DNA of 64,000 nt from Solibacillus sp. FSL K6-1523 (GCF_038005225.1 NZ_JBBOSU010000001.1:1662001-1726000); one strand, 5' to 3'. Counted from the stretch's first letter, positions 7,651 to 17,001 are shown. Numbers and translations are program-made. The notes: generated by a model from the letters alone, not told the origin.

Positions 7651-8931
7651 GTCCAGGTCCACGATGTCTGATTTCCTCAAAATATTGAATGCTCCATTGA
7701 CGTCGGCATGAATACACTCTCCTGATAGCGCTTGGTATTGCCCACGATTCACTCGCTTCCCGCTAAATACATACTTTCTCTTGTCGTGAGGGGACCAGAC
7801 AGGGAGTTCATCTTTATCCAGAAAGCTTGCCTTCGATGTGTAGCTTTCTTCCTGTTTGACAAAGCGGATGCCTTCCTTTAAGCACTTATTTTCGATGGCA
7901 CTTATCAATTTGTTGAACGGAATCTGAACGAAGTGTTGGTTATTCTTTTTACCGATGTTGCTGTTTTGCTTCCACCCTTCGTTATACCCGACAATAATTG
8001 TATCAATGTTCAACGCTTTGATTTTCTTGAATAATAAGCCTACTGCTTGAGAGATGTAGCCGTTTATCTGGTTGTTTCGCTTCCTCCATAGTTTAGCCAA
8101 TTGATTCGTGACAACCCGCTTTGAAATCCCATTTTTGATATTTCGTTGTTGGAGCTCACTAATCGCCTTGTTGAAGTATTGGTTAATGGATTTCAACTTC
8201 TTCCCATTAATTAGGAATGTATCGCCAACATTCGTTGCACAACTCATGAATCGATCTACACCTAAATCGCAACTTAATGCATTTGTTGTGGTCGTGGATT
8301 GCTTTTTCATTTGAGCTGCTTGCACTTCATACGTGTAATGCACCTCAAAGAACCAACCGTTTTGCTTCGGTACGATATCAATGTAGGAGATTTTTCTTTG
8401 TAATAAGTTTTTAGGCATCTGAATCTTAATCGAGCCAAAACGTTTTCGAAATGCAACATTCATCGGAATCGACCAATACCCATCTTTGTCTATTTTCGGA
8501 ACTTGGTAGATTTCGATGATCCGTTTTTCCGTAGCCCCTGAATAATTCGGAAACTGCGGTCGGCCCGTAAACTTGCTGGGGTCTTTTTTCCATGCTTCGA
8601 GTGCTTTGAAGAAACTTTTGGTCTCGCTTAGTAATGTTCTGCGAATCGCCTGCACAGAGTTCGATTGAATACCCCAATAGTTAATGTCCTGCTTCATGGC
8701 AGCGTCTATTTCCTTCGTAGTTGCCATTCGATTCTCATTTAAGAAGCTTTGCTTGATTGTGTATAACCCAACATTTCTCAATGCCTTAGAGCTGTGTGTC
8801 ATCCGCTGAAGCAAACGAAACTCTTTCGCTGTCAATTGAGACCTTCCGATGTTTTGTTTTTGCGTGAAACGTTGAATGTTGTCGAGTTTCTTCTTTTTGT
8901 GTAACACTTTAACGGCTTTCTTCCTTACCAT
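7588..8931 (-). CDS. tnpB: TnpB, RNA-guided nuclease-like protein without zinc finger
   Basis: Protein of 447 residues starting at ATG 8931 behind GGGAGGTGA. The N-terminal half has the OrfB helix-turn-helix and beta-barrel region. The RuvC domain shows the first aspartate in LSCDLGVDRFMS and the last aspartate in CIHADVNGAFNIL. At the usual RuvC-II place the canonical glutamate is absent (IDTIIVGYNEGWKQ, followed by QHFVQIPF), and the CxxC zinc-finger pairs are missing; instead there is QEESYTSKASFLD, where a glutamate directly precedes the YTS motif. Such rearranged catalytic sites have been described for some TnpB groups. The protein could be an active nuclease with a moved glutamate, or a nuclease-dead DNA binder. 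Confidence 0.9.
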   Translation of the reverse strand: MVRKKAVKVLHKKKKLDNIQRFTQKQNIGRSQLTAKEFRLLQRMTHSSKALRNVGLYTIKQSFLNENRMATTKEIDAAMKQDINYWGIQSNSVQAIRRTLLSETKSFFKALEAWKKDPSKFTGRPQFPNYSGATEKRIIEIYQVPKIDKDGYWSIPMNVAFRKRFGSIKIQMPKNLLQRKISYIDIVPKQNGWFFEVHYTYEVQAAQMKKQSTTTTNALSCDLGVDRFMSCATNVGDTFLINGKKLKSINQYFNKAISELQQRNIKNGISKRVVTNQLAKLWRKRNNQINGYISQAVGLLFKKIKALNIDTIIVGYNEGWKQNSNIGKKNNQHFVQIPFNKLISAIENKCLKEGIRFVKQEESYTSKASFLDKDELPVWSPHDKRKYVFSGKRVNRGQYQALSGECIHADVNGAFNILRKSDIVDLDEHLEVRNPFVLEVQKRKTVA

Positions 8932-9429
8932 GTTGTTCACCTCCCTTTCTTTCATTCTACCGAAAGGAATGTACGTTCGCAAATTTAAGCGGGAAGTTTA
9001 GGCTACCGCCAACCGCCATTCATCTCCCACTTACTTATTGGGCTATGCCCTGCACATTCCTTGAAGTGGAAGTCTTCTGTCGGGAAATGATAAATATAAA
9101 TGGGAATAATGATTTGAGTATGTAAGAAAACGCGAAAATATTTGTCTCCAGTGTATGTTTTTTTGACTTCAATTTGGAAGAACTCGTTTTTTGTAAAATC
9201 AGTAAAGTTCATATTATTGACACATAATCCGCATAGAGTTATTATTGTTACGAAAAGTAACTAGGTGAGTAATAGTTATAATAGTGAGAATTCTTTTCTT
9301 TTAATTGAAATTAATTTAAGGCCAAGTGTCTATTATGTTAATTGATAGATAAATATGGAGGATTCTCTCAAATTACGAAATATTTCGCATGAAAAATAGA
9401 AGTCAAATATAGGAATTGGGGACGTCATC

Positions 9430-10695
9430 ATGAATGAGTTAAGGAAAAAAATCCACTATGCTTGGTGGGTATTATTTGGATTAGTTGTAATGGTCGGAGC
9501 AGCAAAAGGCGGTATTATGACGACTGGTGGGTTATTTTTAACGTCAGTTACAGAAGATCTGGGCATTGGAATGGGTAGTTTAACATTGTACTTTAGTATT
9601 TCCTCCATTGTCACAATGATATCGTTACCATTTGCAGGTAAGCTAATTGCAAAATATAATATTAGAGTTCTATTAGTAGCGGCCGTTATTTTAGAGGCAG
9701 GCTCTTTTGCAATGTTTGGTTTCATGAACTCGGTATGGGGTTGGTACTTGTTCGCAATCCCAATGGCAATGGGTTCTGTAATCGTCACACAATTGGCAGG
9801 TCCTGTACTGATTAATAATTGGTTTAAGAAGCACAGAGGATTAGCTATCGGTATTATGGTGGCTGCAGGCGGTTTAATCGGTGCTTTCCTGCAACCTGTC
9901 GCGGGTAACTTAATTGCGAGTGCGGGTTGGAGAAGTACGTATATTATTTTAGGTGTTGGCGTTATGGCGGTCGTTATTCCAATCGTGTTAATAACGATTC
10001 GAAAGGCTCCACAACAAAAAGGTTTACAACCGTATGGTATGGAAGATATGAAGCAAAAGGATCTACTAAAAGTTTCTACAACAACAAATAGTGGAGTTTC
10101 TACGGCTGTAGCGAAAAAATCGAGTGCATTTATCTTTTTACTAATTTTCTTCTTTTTTGATACATCAATCGCCGCATTTAACCAACATGTTGCGCCATTT
10201 GCGATGGGGATAGGCTATGATATTAAGTTTGCAGGTAATGCGATGGGTGCTTGGTCGGTCGGGGTTGTCATAGGTGCATTATTCTTTGGCTTCCTTAGTG
10301 ATAAAATAGGTGTGAGAAATACGGCGACCTCCGCAATGCTTTTAGGACTAGTTCCAGTCGGCATTCTTATCGTGATTCCCGAAAACCCAATCATGTTTAC
10401 AATTGCTACGGGTCTTTATGGGTTTGTAGTTGCATCACTTGGAACTTTGGGGCCGCTTTTGACAACAGCGCTATTTGGTAATAAAGAGTTCAGTCAAATT
10501 TACGGTCTTGCCATAACAGGATTAGCAGTTGCAGGCATTGTTGCGTTACCAGCATATGGCTTTATATTTGAAATAACGGGTAGTTACACGTATGTGTTAT
10601 ATGCTATTTTTGTCATGCTGCTCTTAAATGTCGGATCTATTTTCTTCGCTTTTAGAGGGAAAAAGAAGCTAGAAAAAGCAGGGCATTGGAATTAA
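9430..10695 (+). CDS. MFS transporter, monocarboxylate/oxalate-formate antiporter-like
   Basis: Protein of 421 residues with 12 predicted membrane segments in two six-helix halves separated by a basic central loop (about residues 195-230). The N-terminus (KIHYAWWVLFGLVVM) and the segments NNWFKKHRGLAIGIM and GFLSDKIGVRN are typical of the MFS branch that includes oxalate:formate antiporters and monocarboxylate porters. ATG 9430 has only a weak site upstream (GGGGACGTC). It is a single gene ending in a strong terminator at 10721-10768. The substrate is probably an organic acid, but the sequence does not say which. Confidence 0.8.
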   Translation: MNELRKKIHYAWWVLFGLVVMVGAAKGGIMTTGGLFLTSVTEDLGIGMGSLTLYFSISSIVTMISLPFAGKLIAKYNIRVLLVAAVILEAGSFAMFGFMNSVWGWYLFAIPMAMGSVIVTQLAGPVLINNWFKKHRGLAIGIMVAAGGLIGAFLQPVAGNLIASAGWRSTYIILGVGVMAVVIPIVLITIRKAPQQKGLQPYGMEDMKQKDLLKVSTTTNSGVSTAVAKKSSAFIFLLIFFFFDTSIAAFNQHVAPFAMGIGYDIKFAGNAMGAWSVGVVIGALFFGFLSDKIGVRNTATSAMLLGLVPVGILIVIPENPIMFTIATGLYGFVVASLGTLGPLLTTALFGNKEFSQIYGLAITGLAVAGIVALPAYGFIFEITGSYTYVLYAIFVMLLLNVGSIFFAFRGKKKLEKAGHWN

Positions 10696-10720
10696 CGTAA
10701 GAGGACAAGTTGTAAAATTG

Positions 10721-10768
10721 AAAACCAGCAACAAGAATTTTAGCATAATTCTTGTTGCTGGTTTTTTT
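10721..10768 (+). terminator. Strong intrinsic terminator
   Basis: AAAACCAGCAACAAGAATT and AATTCTTGTTGCTGGTTTT form a 19-bp perfect stem with a short loop, followed by a T run. It ends the MFS gene, and on the other strand may also serve the small gene at 10809-11216. Confidence 0.8.
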
Positions 10769-10808
10769 GTTAATTATATCTCTCAACTGTAACAGCGCTT
10801 CCGATGGA

Positions 10809-11216
10809 TTAATTAAAGCACTGGAATGTCAGAATGGAATTGCGGTTAACCGTGCTAAATACCCAGCCAAATCGTCCCCAACGGAATCCTAAAATGGTAT
10901 TTCTAGATACAAATGTTGGGAAGAACCAAAAACTATCGCCATTTCTTTGCCAAATGAATGTATTGCGATAAATGCATCGTCTAATTCCGCTTGAACCATG
11001 GTGTGAACCGGATCGAGACGAAGCGCTTGTCATCGGCATTGCTGGTGTAAAATTAGGGGGAGCTGCCGTTGGTGCTGGCGTATTTCCGCCCATCGATGGT
11101 GGATAACCAGGTCCGCCAAATCCTGGTGGTGGAGAACTAGGTCCACCGAAACCTGGTCGGGAAAATTGGTTAAAAGGTTGGCTATCTGGACTTTCATCAT
11201 ACGGATTATAATACAA
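10809..11216 (-). CDS. Small Pro/Gly-rich protein with aromatic C-terminal domain
   Basis: Protein of 135 residues. The first ~70 residues are disordered and rich in Pro, Gly, Ser and Asn (repeats such as GFGGPSSPPPGFGGPG). Residues 75-135 are compact and aromatic, with two Cys and the segments YRNTFIWQRNGDSFWFF and GFRWGRFGWVFSTVNRNS. Similar small proteins with a W/F-rich tail occur in Bacillaceae with no assigned function; a cell-surface or spore-associated role is possible but not shown. There is no signal peptide. It starts at TTG 11216 with AGAGGG eight bases upstream on the minus strand. Confidence 0.6.
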   Translation of the reverse strand: MYYNPYDESPDSQPFNQFSRPGFGGPSSPPPGFGGPGYPPSMGGNTPAPTAAPPNFTPAMPMTSASSRSGSHHGSSGIRRCIYRNTFIWQRNGDSFWFFPTFVSRNTILGFRWGRFGWVFSTVNRNSILTFQCFN

Positions 11217-11425
11217 AATGCATACCCTCTTTCATTAGTGGTCCATATAAGTTATGTGAAAAAAAGAATGGCATAGTGGGAATTCGCCTGATTTTATAAA
11301 CAAACCTATATTTGCTACCTATTTTGCTAATAAAAAGCGCTTGGAAATGTCATATAAATCTTTAAAAACGAATAAGGTGCTTATGAGTTGTTTTGGATTC
11401 GTTAACTTGATTAGAAGGTGAACTA

Positions 11426-12478
11426 ATGAAGAAAAGTATGCAAATTGGTGGAGCATTTGTTGGGATGGTTGTTGGTGCGGGTTTTGCATCTGGACAAGAA
11501 ATCATGCAATATTTTACAAGCTTCGGGCTTAAGGGGATACTCGGTGGGGTAATTGCTACAATTGCCTTTGCAGTGTTAGGAATGACGCTCGCACAGCTAG
11601 GTTCAGATTTTCAAACAACGTCTCACAAAGAGGTCGTTTATTATTTAGGTGGACGTTATATTGGACTCATTTTAGACTTTTTAATTACAGTTTTGTTATT
11701 TGGTGTAGCTGTTGTTATGTTTGCTGGCGCGGGCGCTACATTTGAGCAAATGTTTAATATTGAAGCGAAGATTGGCAGCACTATTATGGTAGTAGTGACC
11801 ATCATTAGTTTATTTTTAAATGTAAAAAGTATCATTAATTTAATCGCGCTCCTTACACCATATTTAATGACGATCATTTTTGTCATATTAATCTATTCTT
11901 TATTTACAATGGAAATTTCTCTATTTGAGGCAAATGAAATAGCGCTTACACAAACTTCTGCGGCATCTAACTGGTTTGTTAGTACATTACTTTATGTTTC
12001 GTATAACTTAGCGGCAGGTGCGGCGATGTTAATTGTCATGGGGGGAACAGTAAAAAATCGTAAAGTAGCCGGCATGGGTGGTATATTGGGTGGTATTATG
12101 CTAGGTGCCTTAATCATATTAATTAATGTAACGATGTTAGTAAAAATGGATGTTGTGGCAGGGGTGGATATGCCTACGCTTGAATTGGCAAAACAAATTC
12201 ATCCTGTAATAGGGGTTCTAATGGCGTTTGTACTACTTGGTATGATGTACAATACAGCGGTTGGCATGATTTATGCATTTGCAGTTCGTTTTGTTGGACC
12301 AAAAGATCGACTGTTTAAACCTGCTGTCGTTTTCGTAGGATTACTTGGTCTTTTAGTAAGTTTAGTAGGTTTCACAACTTTGGTTGGAAAAGTGTATTCA
12401 ACGATGGGTTATTTAGGATTTGCATTAATTATTACGATCATTTTTACATGGTTTCGTAAACCAAAGAAAAGGGCATAA
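11426..12478 (+). CDS. ykvI: YkvI-family membrane protein (copy 2)
   Basis: Also 350 residues and colinear with the copy at 4313-5365. It shares the N-terminal QIGGAFVGMVVGAGFASGQE helix, GGRYIGLILDFLIT, VSYNLAAGAAMLIVMGGTVK, GVDMPTLELAKQIHPV and the GFTTLVGKVYSTMGY segment. Even the short leader (AGAAGGTGAACTAATGAAG) resembles that of copy 1, pointing to duplication of the gene with its translation start. Differences cluster in loops and in helix 3. Whether the copies differ in substrate or regulation cannot be told. It ends in a bidirectional terminator. Confidence 0.8.
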   Translation: MKKSMQIGGAFVGMVVGAGFASGQEIMQYFTSFGLKGILGGVIATIAFAVLGMTLAQLGSDFQTTSHKEVVYYLGGRYIGLILDFLITVLLFGVAVVMFAGAGATFEQMFNIEAKIGSTIMVVVTIISLFLNVKSIINLIALLTPYLMTIIFVILIYSLFTMEISLFEANEIALTQTSAASNWFVSTLLYVSYNLAAGAAMLIVMGGTVKNRKVAGMGGILGGIMLGALIILINVTMLVKMDVVAGVDMPTLELAKQIHPVIGVLMAFVLLGMMYNTAVGMIYAFAVRFVGPKDRLFKPAVVFVGLLGLLVSLVGFTTLVGKVYSTMGYLGFALIITIIFTWFRKPKKRA

Positions 12479-12514
12479 AAAAACGCACTTCCAAAATCGG
12501 AGGTGCGTTTTTTT
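12479..12514. terminator. Bidirectional terminator
   Basis: AAAAAACGCACTTCC and GGAGGTGCGTTTTTT form a stem with A and T runs on the two sides. It lies between the convergent ykvI and DUF779 genes and can serve both. Confidence 0.85.
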
Positions 12515-12538
12515 ATATAAGATATAATTTATTCATTG

Positions 12539-12868
12539 CTAATTTTTAAGGACTTTCGAGCGCACAATAAACGCAAAGCCCTCAACGCTTTCAAGTGAAA
12601 AGGAAGCACCCTGGCCTTCGATTGCATCGACAATGATTTGCATATGCTCCATATACACATATTGCGTTTTATCGATATAGTAGGGCACACCCGCAATTTC
12701 ACCGACGACTACATTTTGACTACTTATATAATGCCCGTCTGCTTGGTAGCACATTGGAACTGTACCGTCACAGCAGCCCGCAGATTGTTCGAATAAAATA
12801 TTGCCATGCTTATTTTTTAGTAGTTCGATCACTTCCAATGCTTTTTCAGTTGCGATTAATTTCTCCAT
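12539..12868 (-). CDS. DUF779 protein, aldehyde dehydrogenase partner
   Basis: Protein of 109 residues that matches the DUF779 family in length and in the phrases LLKNKHGNILFEQSAGCCDG and YYIDKTQYVYMEH. The CC pair followed by a later Cys suggests a metal or thiol site. DUF779 genes are regularly found immediately downstream of ExaC/AcoD-type acetaldehyde dehydrogenases, as here; the biochemical role is not known. It lies 80 bases downstream of the dehydrogenase with a hairpin between, so its expression may be lower than that of the enzyme. Confidence 0.8.
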   Translation of the reverse strand: MEKLIATEKALEVIELLKNKHGNILFEQSAGCCDGTVPMCYQADGHYISSQNVVVGEIAGVPYYIDKTQYVYMEHMQIIVDAIEGQGASFSLESVEGFAFIVRSKVLKN

Positions 12869-12899
12869 TTGAATTCACCCCCTGAAATTATGTTGAAAA

Positions 12900-12926
12900 A
12901 TCCCCCGTCTAATAAAAACGGGGGAT
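12900..12926 (-). terminator. Hairpin between aldehyde dehydrogenase and DUF779 gene
   Basis: TCCCCCGT and ACGGGGGA pair around a 9-nt loop. On the minus strand the stem is followed by TTTTTC, so it should act as a terminator or attenuator, giving partial read-through into the DUF779 gene. Confidence 0.65.
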
Positions 12927-12945
12927 AGATTAGTAGATTAACGGC

Positions 12946-14466
12946 TTAGAAGAAACCTTGTGGTGATTTGTTGTAGCTTACTAACATACATTTCGTTTGT
13001 TGGTAATGCTCTAACATCATTAAGTGGTTCTCACGGCCAATACCTGATTTTTTGAATCCGCCGAATGCAGCGTGTGCAGGATATTGGTGGTACGTATTTG
13101 TCCACACACGACCCGCTTGGATGCCACGAACTGCGCGGTAAGCTGTATCCATGTTACGAGACCATACACCCGCACCTAAACCGAATTCCGTATCGTTCGC
13201 GATTTCCATTGCTTCTTCAAAATTAGAGAATGTCGTTACAGATAATACTGGACCGAAGATTTCTTCTTGGAAAATACGCATTTTATTGTCACCTTTGAAA
13301 ATTGTAGGTGCAACATAGTATCCGCCTTCTTGATCTTCATCTAATTTATTTTGGTAACCACCGATTAATAATTCAGCGCCTTCTTCTTTACCAATTTCAA
13401 TATAAGAAAGAATTTTTGTTAATTGTTCGTTAGACGCTTGTGCACCCATCATTACCTCTGAATCTAGTGGGTTACCAATTTTAATAGCTTTTACGCGCTC
13501 TAATACACGCTCCATGAATTTGTCATAGATTGATTCATGAATTAATGCACGAGAAGGACAAGTACAAATTTCGCCAGAGTTTAATGCGAACATGACTAAA
13601 CCTTCAATTGCTTTATCTAAGTACTCATCATCTGCATCCATTACATCTGGGAAGAAGACGTTTGGTGATTTACCACCAAGTTCTAATGTTACAGGAATAA
13701 TATTCTCTGTAGCGTATTGCATAATTAAACGCCCAACACCTGTTGATCCAGTGAAAGCAACTTTATTAATACGTGGGTTTGTAGCAAGTGGTTTACCAAC
13801 TTCTACACCGTAACCGTTTACAATGTTAAATACACCTTTTGGTAATAAGTCTTGAATTAATTCAACTAATACTAAGATTGAAGCAGGTGTTTGTTCAGCT
13901 GGTTTCATGACGATTGTATTACCAGCAGCTAATGCAGGAGCGATTTTCCAAACAGCCATTAATAATGGGAAGTTCCAAGGAATGATTTGACCTACAACAC
14001 CGATTGGCTCATTGAAATGGTATGCTACTGTATCGTTATCAATTTGAGAAATACCGCCTTCTTGCGCACGGATTGCACCAGCAAAGTAACGGAAGTGATC
14101 AATTGCAAGTGGAATATCCGCGTTTAACGTTTCACGTACTGCTTTACCGTTGTCCCAAGTTTCTGCAACAGCAATCATTTCTAAATTTTGTTCAATGCGG
14201 TCTGCAATTTTATTTAAAATGTTTGCACGGTAAGCAACTGAAGTCATCGCCCAAGCGTCTTTTGCTGCATGTGCTGCATCAAGTGCTAATTCAATATCTG
14301 CTTCTTTAGAGCGTGCTACTTTTGTATATACCTTCCCAGTTATAGGAGATTTTACGTCAAAGTATTCGCCACCAACCGGAGCTACCCATTCGCCTCCGAT
14401 AAAGTTTTCGTATTGCTCTTTGAAGTTTACTACTGCACCAGCAGTGTTAGGGTTAGAATAAATCAT
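12946..14466 (-). CDS. NAD-dependent aldehyde dehydrogenase, ExaC/AcoD (acetaldehyde) type
   Basis: Protein of 506 residues with the full ALDH fold. The catalytic cysteine is in [13 protein letters not shown], the general-base glutamate in [14 protein letters not shown], the cofactor motif is [12 protein letters not shown], and the oxyanion asparagine is in [10 protein letters not shown]. The CTCPSR variant and the DUF779 partner place it with acetaldehyde/ethanol-utilisation enzymes. ATG 14466 follows TAGGAG. The ~750 bp upstream intergenic region is very AT-rich and may carry its control sites, but no regulator gene is adjacent. Confidence 0.9.
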   Translation of the reverse strand: MIYSNPNTAGAVVNFKEQYENFIGGEWVAPVGGEYFDVKSPITGKVYTKVARSKEADIELALDAAHAAKDAWAMTSVAYRANILNKIADRIEQNLEMIAVAETWDNGKAVRETLNADIPLAIDHFRYFAGAIRAQEGGISQIDNDTVAYHFNEPIGVVGQIIPWNFPLLMAVWKIAPALAAGNTIVMKPAEQTPASILVLVELIQDLLPKGVFNIVNGYGVEVGKPLATNPRINKVAFTGSTGVGRLIMQYATENIIPVTLELGGKSPNVFFPDVMDADDEYLDKAIEGLVMFALNSGEICTCPSRALIHESIYDKFMERVLERVKAIKIGNPLDSEVMMGAQASNEQLTKILSYIEIGKEEGAELLIGGYQNKLDEDQEGGYYVAPTIFKGDNKMRIFQEEIFGPVLSVTTFSNFEEAMEIANDTEFGLGAGVWSRNMDTAYRAVRGIQAGRVWTNTYHQYPAHAAFGGFKKSGIGRENHLMMLEHYQQTKCMLVSYNKSPQGFF

Positions 14467-15212
14467 TATATAAAACTCCTATCATAAATCTCGTATTTAA
14501 AGTTGAATGAACTTTATACTTTGATTATGCATATGAGAATAATATTAAACAAATGAAAAGGCTTACAAAAAATAGTGTGAAATTATTTTAGGAAATAAAA
14601 TTGTATATTCTTTTGAGAAGTTGTGAATAAATTTTTGTATTAGTACAGCTATCTTTATAGGGTTGAATGAATTATTTGGATTGCTATAAACGAATATATT
14701 GCGATAATAATTATGATATATAACATAAGAGAATGATAAGATGTGTATTTGTATGAAAATTAGTTATTAGGAATAAAAATTCCTATTTAGTATAATGCAA
14801 ATTTTAATTGAAATGTGATAAAAAATTCTGAATAAAAACTCGTCATCCATTCTTTTTTGGGAAATTAACTTTATTTACTATTAAGTTTAAATGAAGGTTC
14901 GACGTTAACAAAACTGGTGAATAATCGATTATGGGGGATGAAATAACTACAACTAGACCATTTGATGGTAAGTTTTTCGAGCGAGCTTGAAAAAATATGG
15001 ACGCAATTACGCCGAGGTGTAATTGATTCAGTATGTGCTATTAGATAGAATTTTCCTGTATATTTAGATCATGGAGATGCGTATATGCGCGTCCCCTTTA
15101 TAGAATATTCTTATTTGAAAATATCGAGCTTTTGGAAAGACTTCATTTAATAGTGGCCGGACTATTTTTTTACACATAATTGCTATTAAAGTTTAATGAG
15201 GAGGCGTAAGTT
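14467..15212. other. AT-rich intergenic region
   Basis: About 745 bases with no supportable gene before the micro-protein at 15213. It holds the divergent upstream region of the aldehyde dehydrogenase and a partial copy of the dispersed palindromic repeat at 14971-15028. I see no clear operator. Confidence 0.6.
14971..15028 (+). repeat. Dispersed palindromic repeat, copy B (partial)
   Basis: AGTTTTTCGAGCGAGCTTGAAAAAATATGGACGC followed by AATTACGCCGAGGTGTAATTG. It matches the second and third hairpins of the family but lacks the first hairpin and the GGCGGATGTCACAG box. Some arm positions are mutated (AATTACGCC opposite GGTGTAATT). Confidence 0.7.
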
Positions 15213-15383
15213 TTGAATTACATTAAAGGCTTGTATGTATCACTTGTATTAATGATGTTCGTTATTTTGGCTAGCACAACAATATTTGATGATGAATATT
15301 CAGGGATAGCAATGTTCGTTTGTTTAGGCATATTTATAATAGGAACAGCATTTTTTATAAATGCAAAAAAAATTAAGAAATAG
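15213..15383 (+). CDS. 56-residue two-helix membrane micro-protein
   Basis: TTG start at 15213 with GAGGAGG eight bases upstream, one of the best ribosome binding sites in this region. The product begins MNYIKGLYVSLVLMMFVILA, has an acidic turn (TTIFDDEYSG), then a second hydrophobic helix and a basic tail NAKKIKK. The layout predicts a small hairpin membrane protein with both ends inside the cell. No family recognised. It is followed 80 bases later by a terminator. Confidence 0.6.
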   Translation: MNYIKGLYVSLVLMMFVILASTTIFDDEYSGIAMFVCLGIFIIGTAFFINAKKIKK

Positions 15384-15463
15384 GGTGAGGAATGGAAGTT
15401 GTAAAACGAATAATTTCCTAAAAAGCTATAACCTCAACAGAAATCGAAAGTATAGCTATTAAA

Positions 15464-15503
15464 AGAAGGATCAAGGAGCTAAACGTCCTTGATCCTTCTT
15501 TTT
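15464..15503. terminator. Terminator between micro-protein and efflux gene
   Basis: AGAAGGATCAAGGA pairs with TCCTTGATCCTTCT around an 8-nt loop, followed by TTTT. It lies between two convergent genes. Confidence 0.8.
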
Positions 15504-15546
15504 GAAAATGTATAGGATGGCAAGCCAACCATTTACCACATGTTGT

Positions 15547-16737
15547 TTAAGCTACTTTCTTCTGTTTTTGATCTAGACGGTGACTAATAAATGTGAGCAA
15601 AGCCGCACAAACTGCCACGATTCCACCGACCCATGTGACATTCATTAAATTCCCCTGATGGTAGACAATGCCACCTAATGCAGAACCGAAAGCGATCCCG
15701 ACATTACTTGCTACTGGCATTAGAGAAGCAGCGAGGCCTGTTGCTTTTGGCTGATAAATTTCAGCAAGGTCGATTAAATAAAGCTGAGTAGATGTTGTTA
15801 ACATGATAGCCATTAACGACATGAATCCAATATTGATGAGACCTAACGTAAAATGATTGGTCGTCCAAAATAAACTCGTCAGAACAATAGCTTGTACAAG
15901 AAAAACAAATCGAAGGCGACCGATTGCATTATGGCTGGCGATTTTACCAGCAAGTATATTACTGAAAATCGAAATAAATCCATATGCAAATAATACTAAA
16001 CTAACCGATTGATTTGGCACTTCCATTCCTTGTAAAATGGGAACGAGGTACGTAAAAATCGTATACGTTGCACCAAATCCGAGCGCGGGAATGAAAAAGG
16101 CCATTAATATTCTTGGGTTGGTCAATAAAGAGACTTGATCTCGTATTGAACTGCGTATTTGGCTAAGTCCGCTAGGCAAGACGAAAAAGGATATCAAAAA
16201 GGCCAATGCGCCTAGGAATGTAGTTAACATGAAAGTAGCATTCCAACCGAATGATTTCGCAATGACAATCCCTATGGGTACTCCCACGACATTTGCCATT
16301 GTAAAGCCACCGAAAACAAATGATATTGCAAGTCCGCGTTTGTTATCAGGCATTGTTTCACTAGCAACAATCATTGCAAGGGAAATTAATACGCCCGTTA
16401 CAATCGCTGTCATCATTCGTAGTACAAGAAGCATAACGTAATTCGTTGAAATGACACATAAAGCGTTGAAGACGATGAAAAATCCTAGCAATACCAACAT
16501 CCATTTCCGCTTTGGAAAATGACTTGTTGTTGACATCACGAGCGGTGTGGCAATGGCAAACGTAATAGCAAATGCAGAAACAAGCGTACCTGCTTGAGCA
16601 TTTGTTATATGCAAACTTGAGGAAATATCGGTTAAGATTCCGACAATCATAAATTCACTTGTCCCGAGAACAAATGTTAATAAAGTAAGTGTGAAGATGA
16701 GCAACCAATGTCGCTTCGTTAATTGTGTGGAGTGCAT
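15547..16737 (-). CDS. MFS efflux transporter, AraJ/YdhP-like (DHA1)
   Basis: Protein of 396 residues with 12 membrane helices. The first helix phrase TFVLGTSEFMIVGILTDISS is diagnostic for the AraJ/PbuE/YdhP branch of DHA1 exporters. The motif A region after helix 2 is degenerate (TTSHFPKRKWM). The start is ATG 16737 with AGAGGT upstream. Family members export drugs, purines or sugars, and no substrate can be assigned. It is divergent from the aldo/keto reductase gene, and the shared 260-bp region contains palindromic AAAGTGCGTACTTT-like sequence. Confidence 0.8.
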   Translation of the reverse strand: MHSTQLTKRHWLLIFTLTLLTFVLGTSEFMIVGILTDISSSLHITNAQAGTLVSAFAITFAIATPLVMSTTSHFPKRKWMLVLLGFFIVFNALCVISTNYVMLLVLRMMTAIVTGVLISLAMIVASETMPDNKRGLAISFVFGGFTMANVVGVPIGIVIAKSFGWNATFMLTTFLGALAFLISFFVLPSGLSQIRSSIRDQVSLLTNPRILMAFFIPALGFGATYTIFTYLVPILQGMEVPNQSVSLVLFAYGFISIFSNILAGKIASHNAIGRLRFVFLVQAIVLTSLFWTTNHFTLGLINIGFMSLMAIMLTTSTQLYLIDLAEIYQPKATGLAASLMPVASNVGIAFGSALGGIVYHQGNLMNVTWVGGIVAVCAALLTFISHRLDQKQKKVA

Positions 16738-16916
16738 AAGTACCTCTTTTCTTAGATGAATGTAAATTTACCTTAGTATAAAACAACCTAAGTATCATAC
16801 CATATAATATTTTTTTGAGAGAAGGAATGAAAGGGAATTTTAATCAAACCATTCAACACTTTTTCACGCGAAAACGATTGATACTACACAATAGGAACCT
16901 ATGCGTTTCTATGAAA

Positions 16917-16937
16917 CAAAAAAGTGCGTACTTTTAT
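16917..16937. promoter_or_regulatory. Palindromic site upstream of the aldo/keto reductase
   Basis: AAAAAAGTGCGTACTTTTAT contains AAAAGT/ACTTTT arms around GCGT. It resembles TACTT-type arms at the nearby HxlR gene promoter (18315-18327), so a shared HxlR-type regulator is possible. Confidence 0.35.
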
Positions 16938-17001
16938 TTATGGATGCAATGGAGCATAATGAAATAGCAAAGACAAAACAACGTAAATAGGAGGAACTAT
17001 T

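Larger units (their letters stand above)
7291..9085 (-). mobile_element. IS200/IS605-type element carrying tnpB only
   Basis: The element has one gene, tnpB, and no Y1-type tnpA. Read on the minus strand, the left end is a hairpin around 9030-9080 (CTTCCACTT paired with AAGTGGGAG) and the right end is a hairpin around 7300-7332 (CCCCC paired with GGGGG, loop containing GAAGAGCTTC). Subterminal imperfect hairpins instead of inverted terminal repeats are normal for this superfamily. Without tnpA it can move only if a related transposase acts in trans. Exact ends were not determined. Confidence 0.7.

Noticed and set aside
9003-9212. Minus-strand frame starting MNFTDFTKNEFFQIEVKK
   Set aside because: It lacks a ribosome site and runs into the left end of the TnpB element. 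It could be the start of a disrupted gene, but no continuation was found on the other side of the element.
12946-14466. Betaine aldehyde dehydrogenase as the function of this ALDH
   Set aside because: The CTCPSR active-site variant and the DUF779 partner favour the ExaC/AcoD group, and no choline genes are near.
14467-15212. Riboswitch upstream of the aldehyde dehydrogenase
   Set aside because: The region is AT-rich without the conserved motifs of any riboswitch I recognise; only the dispersed repeat is structured.
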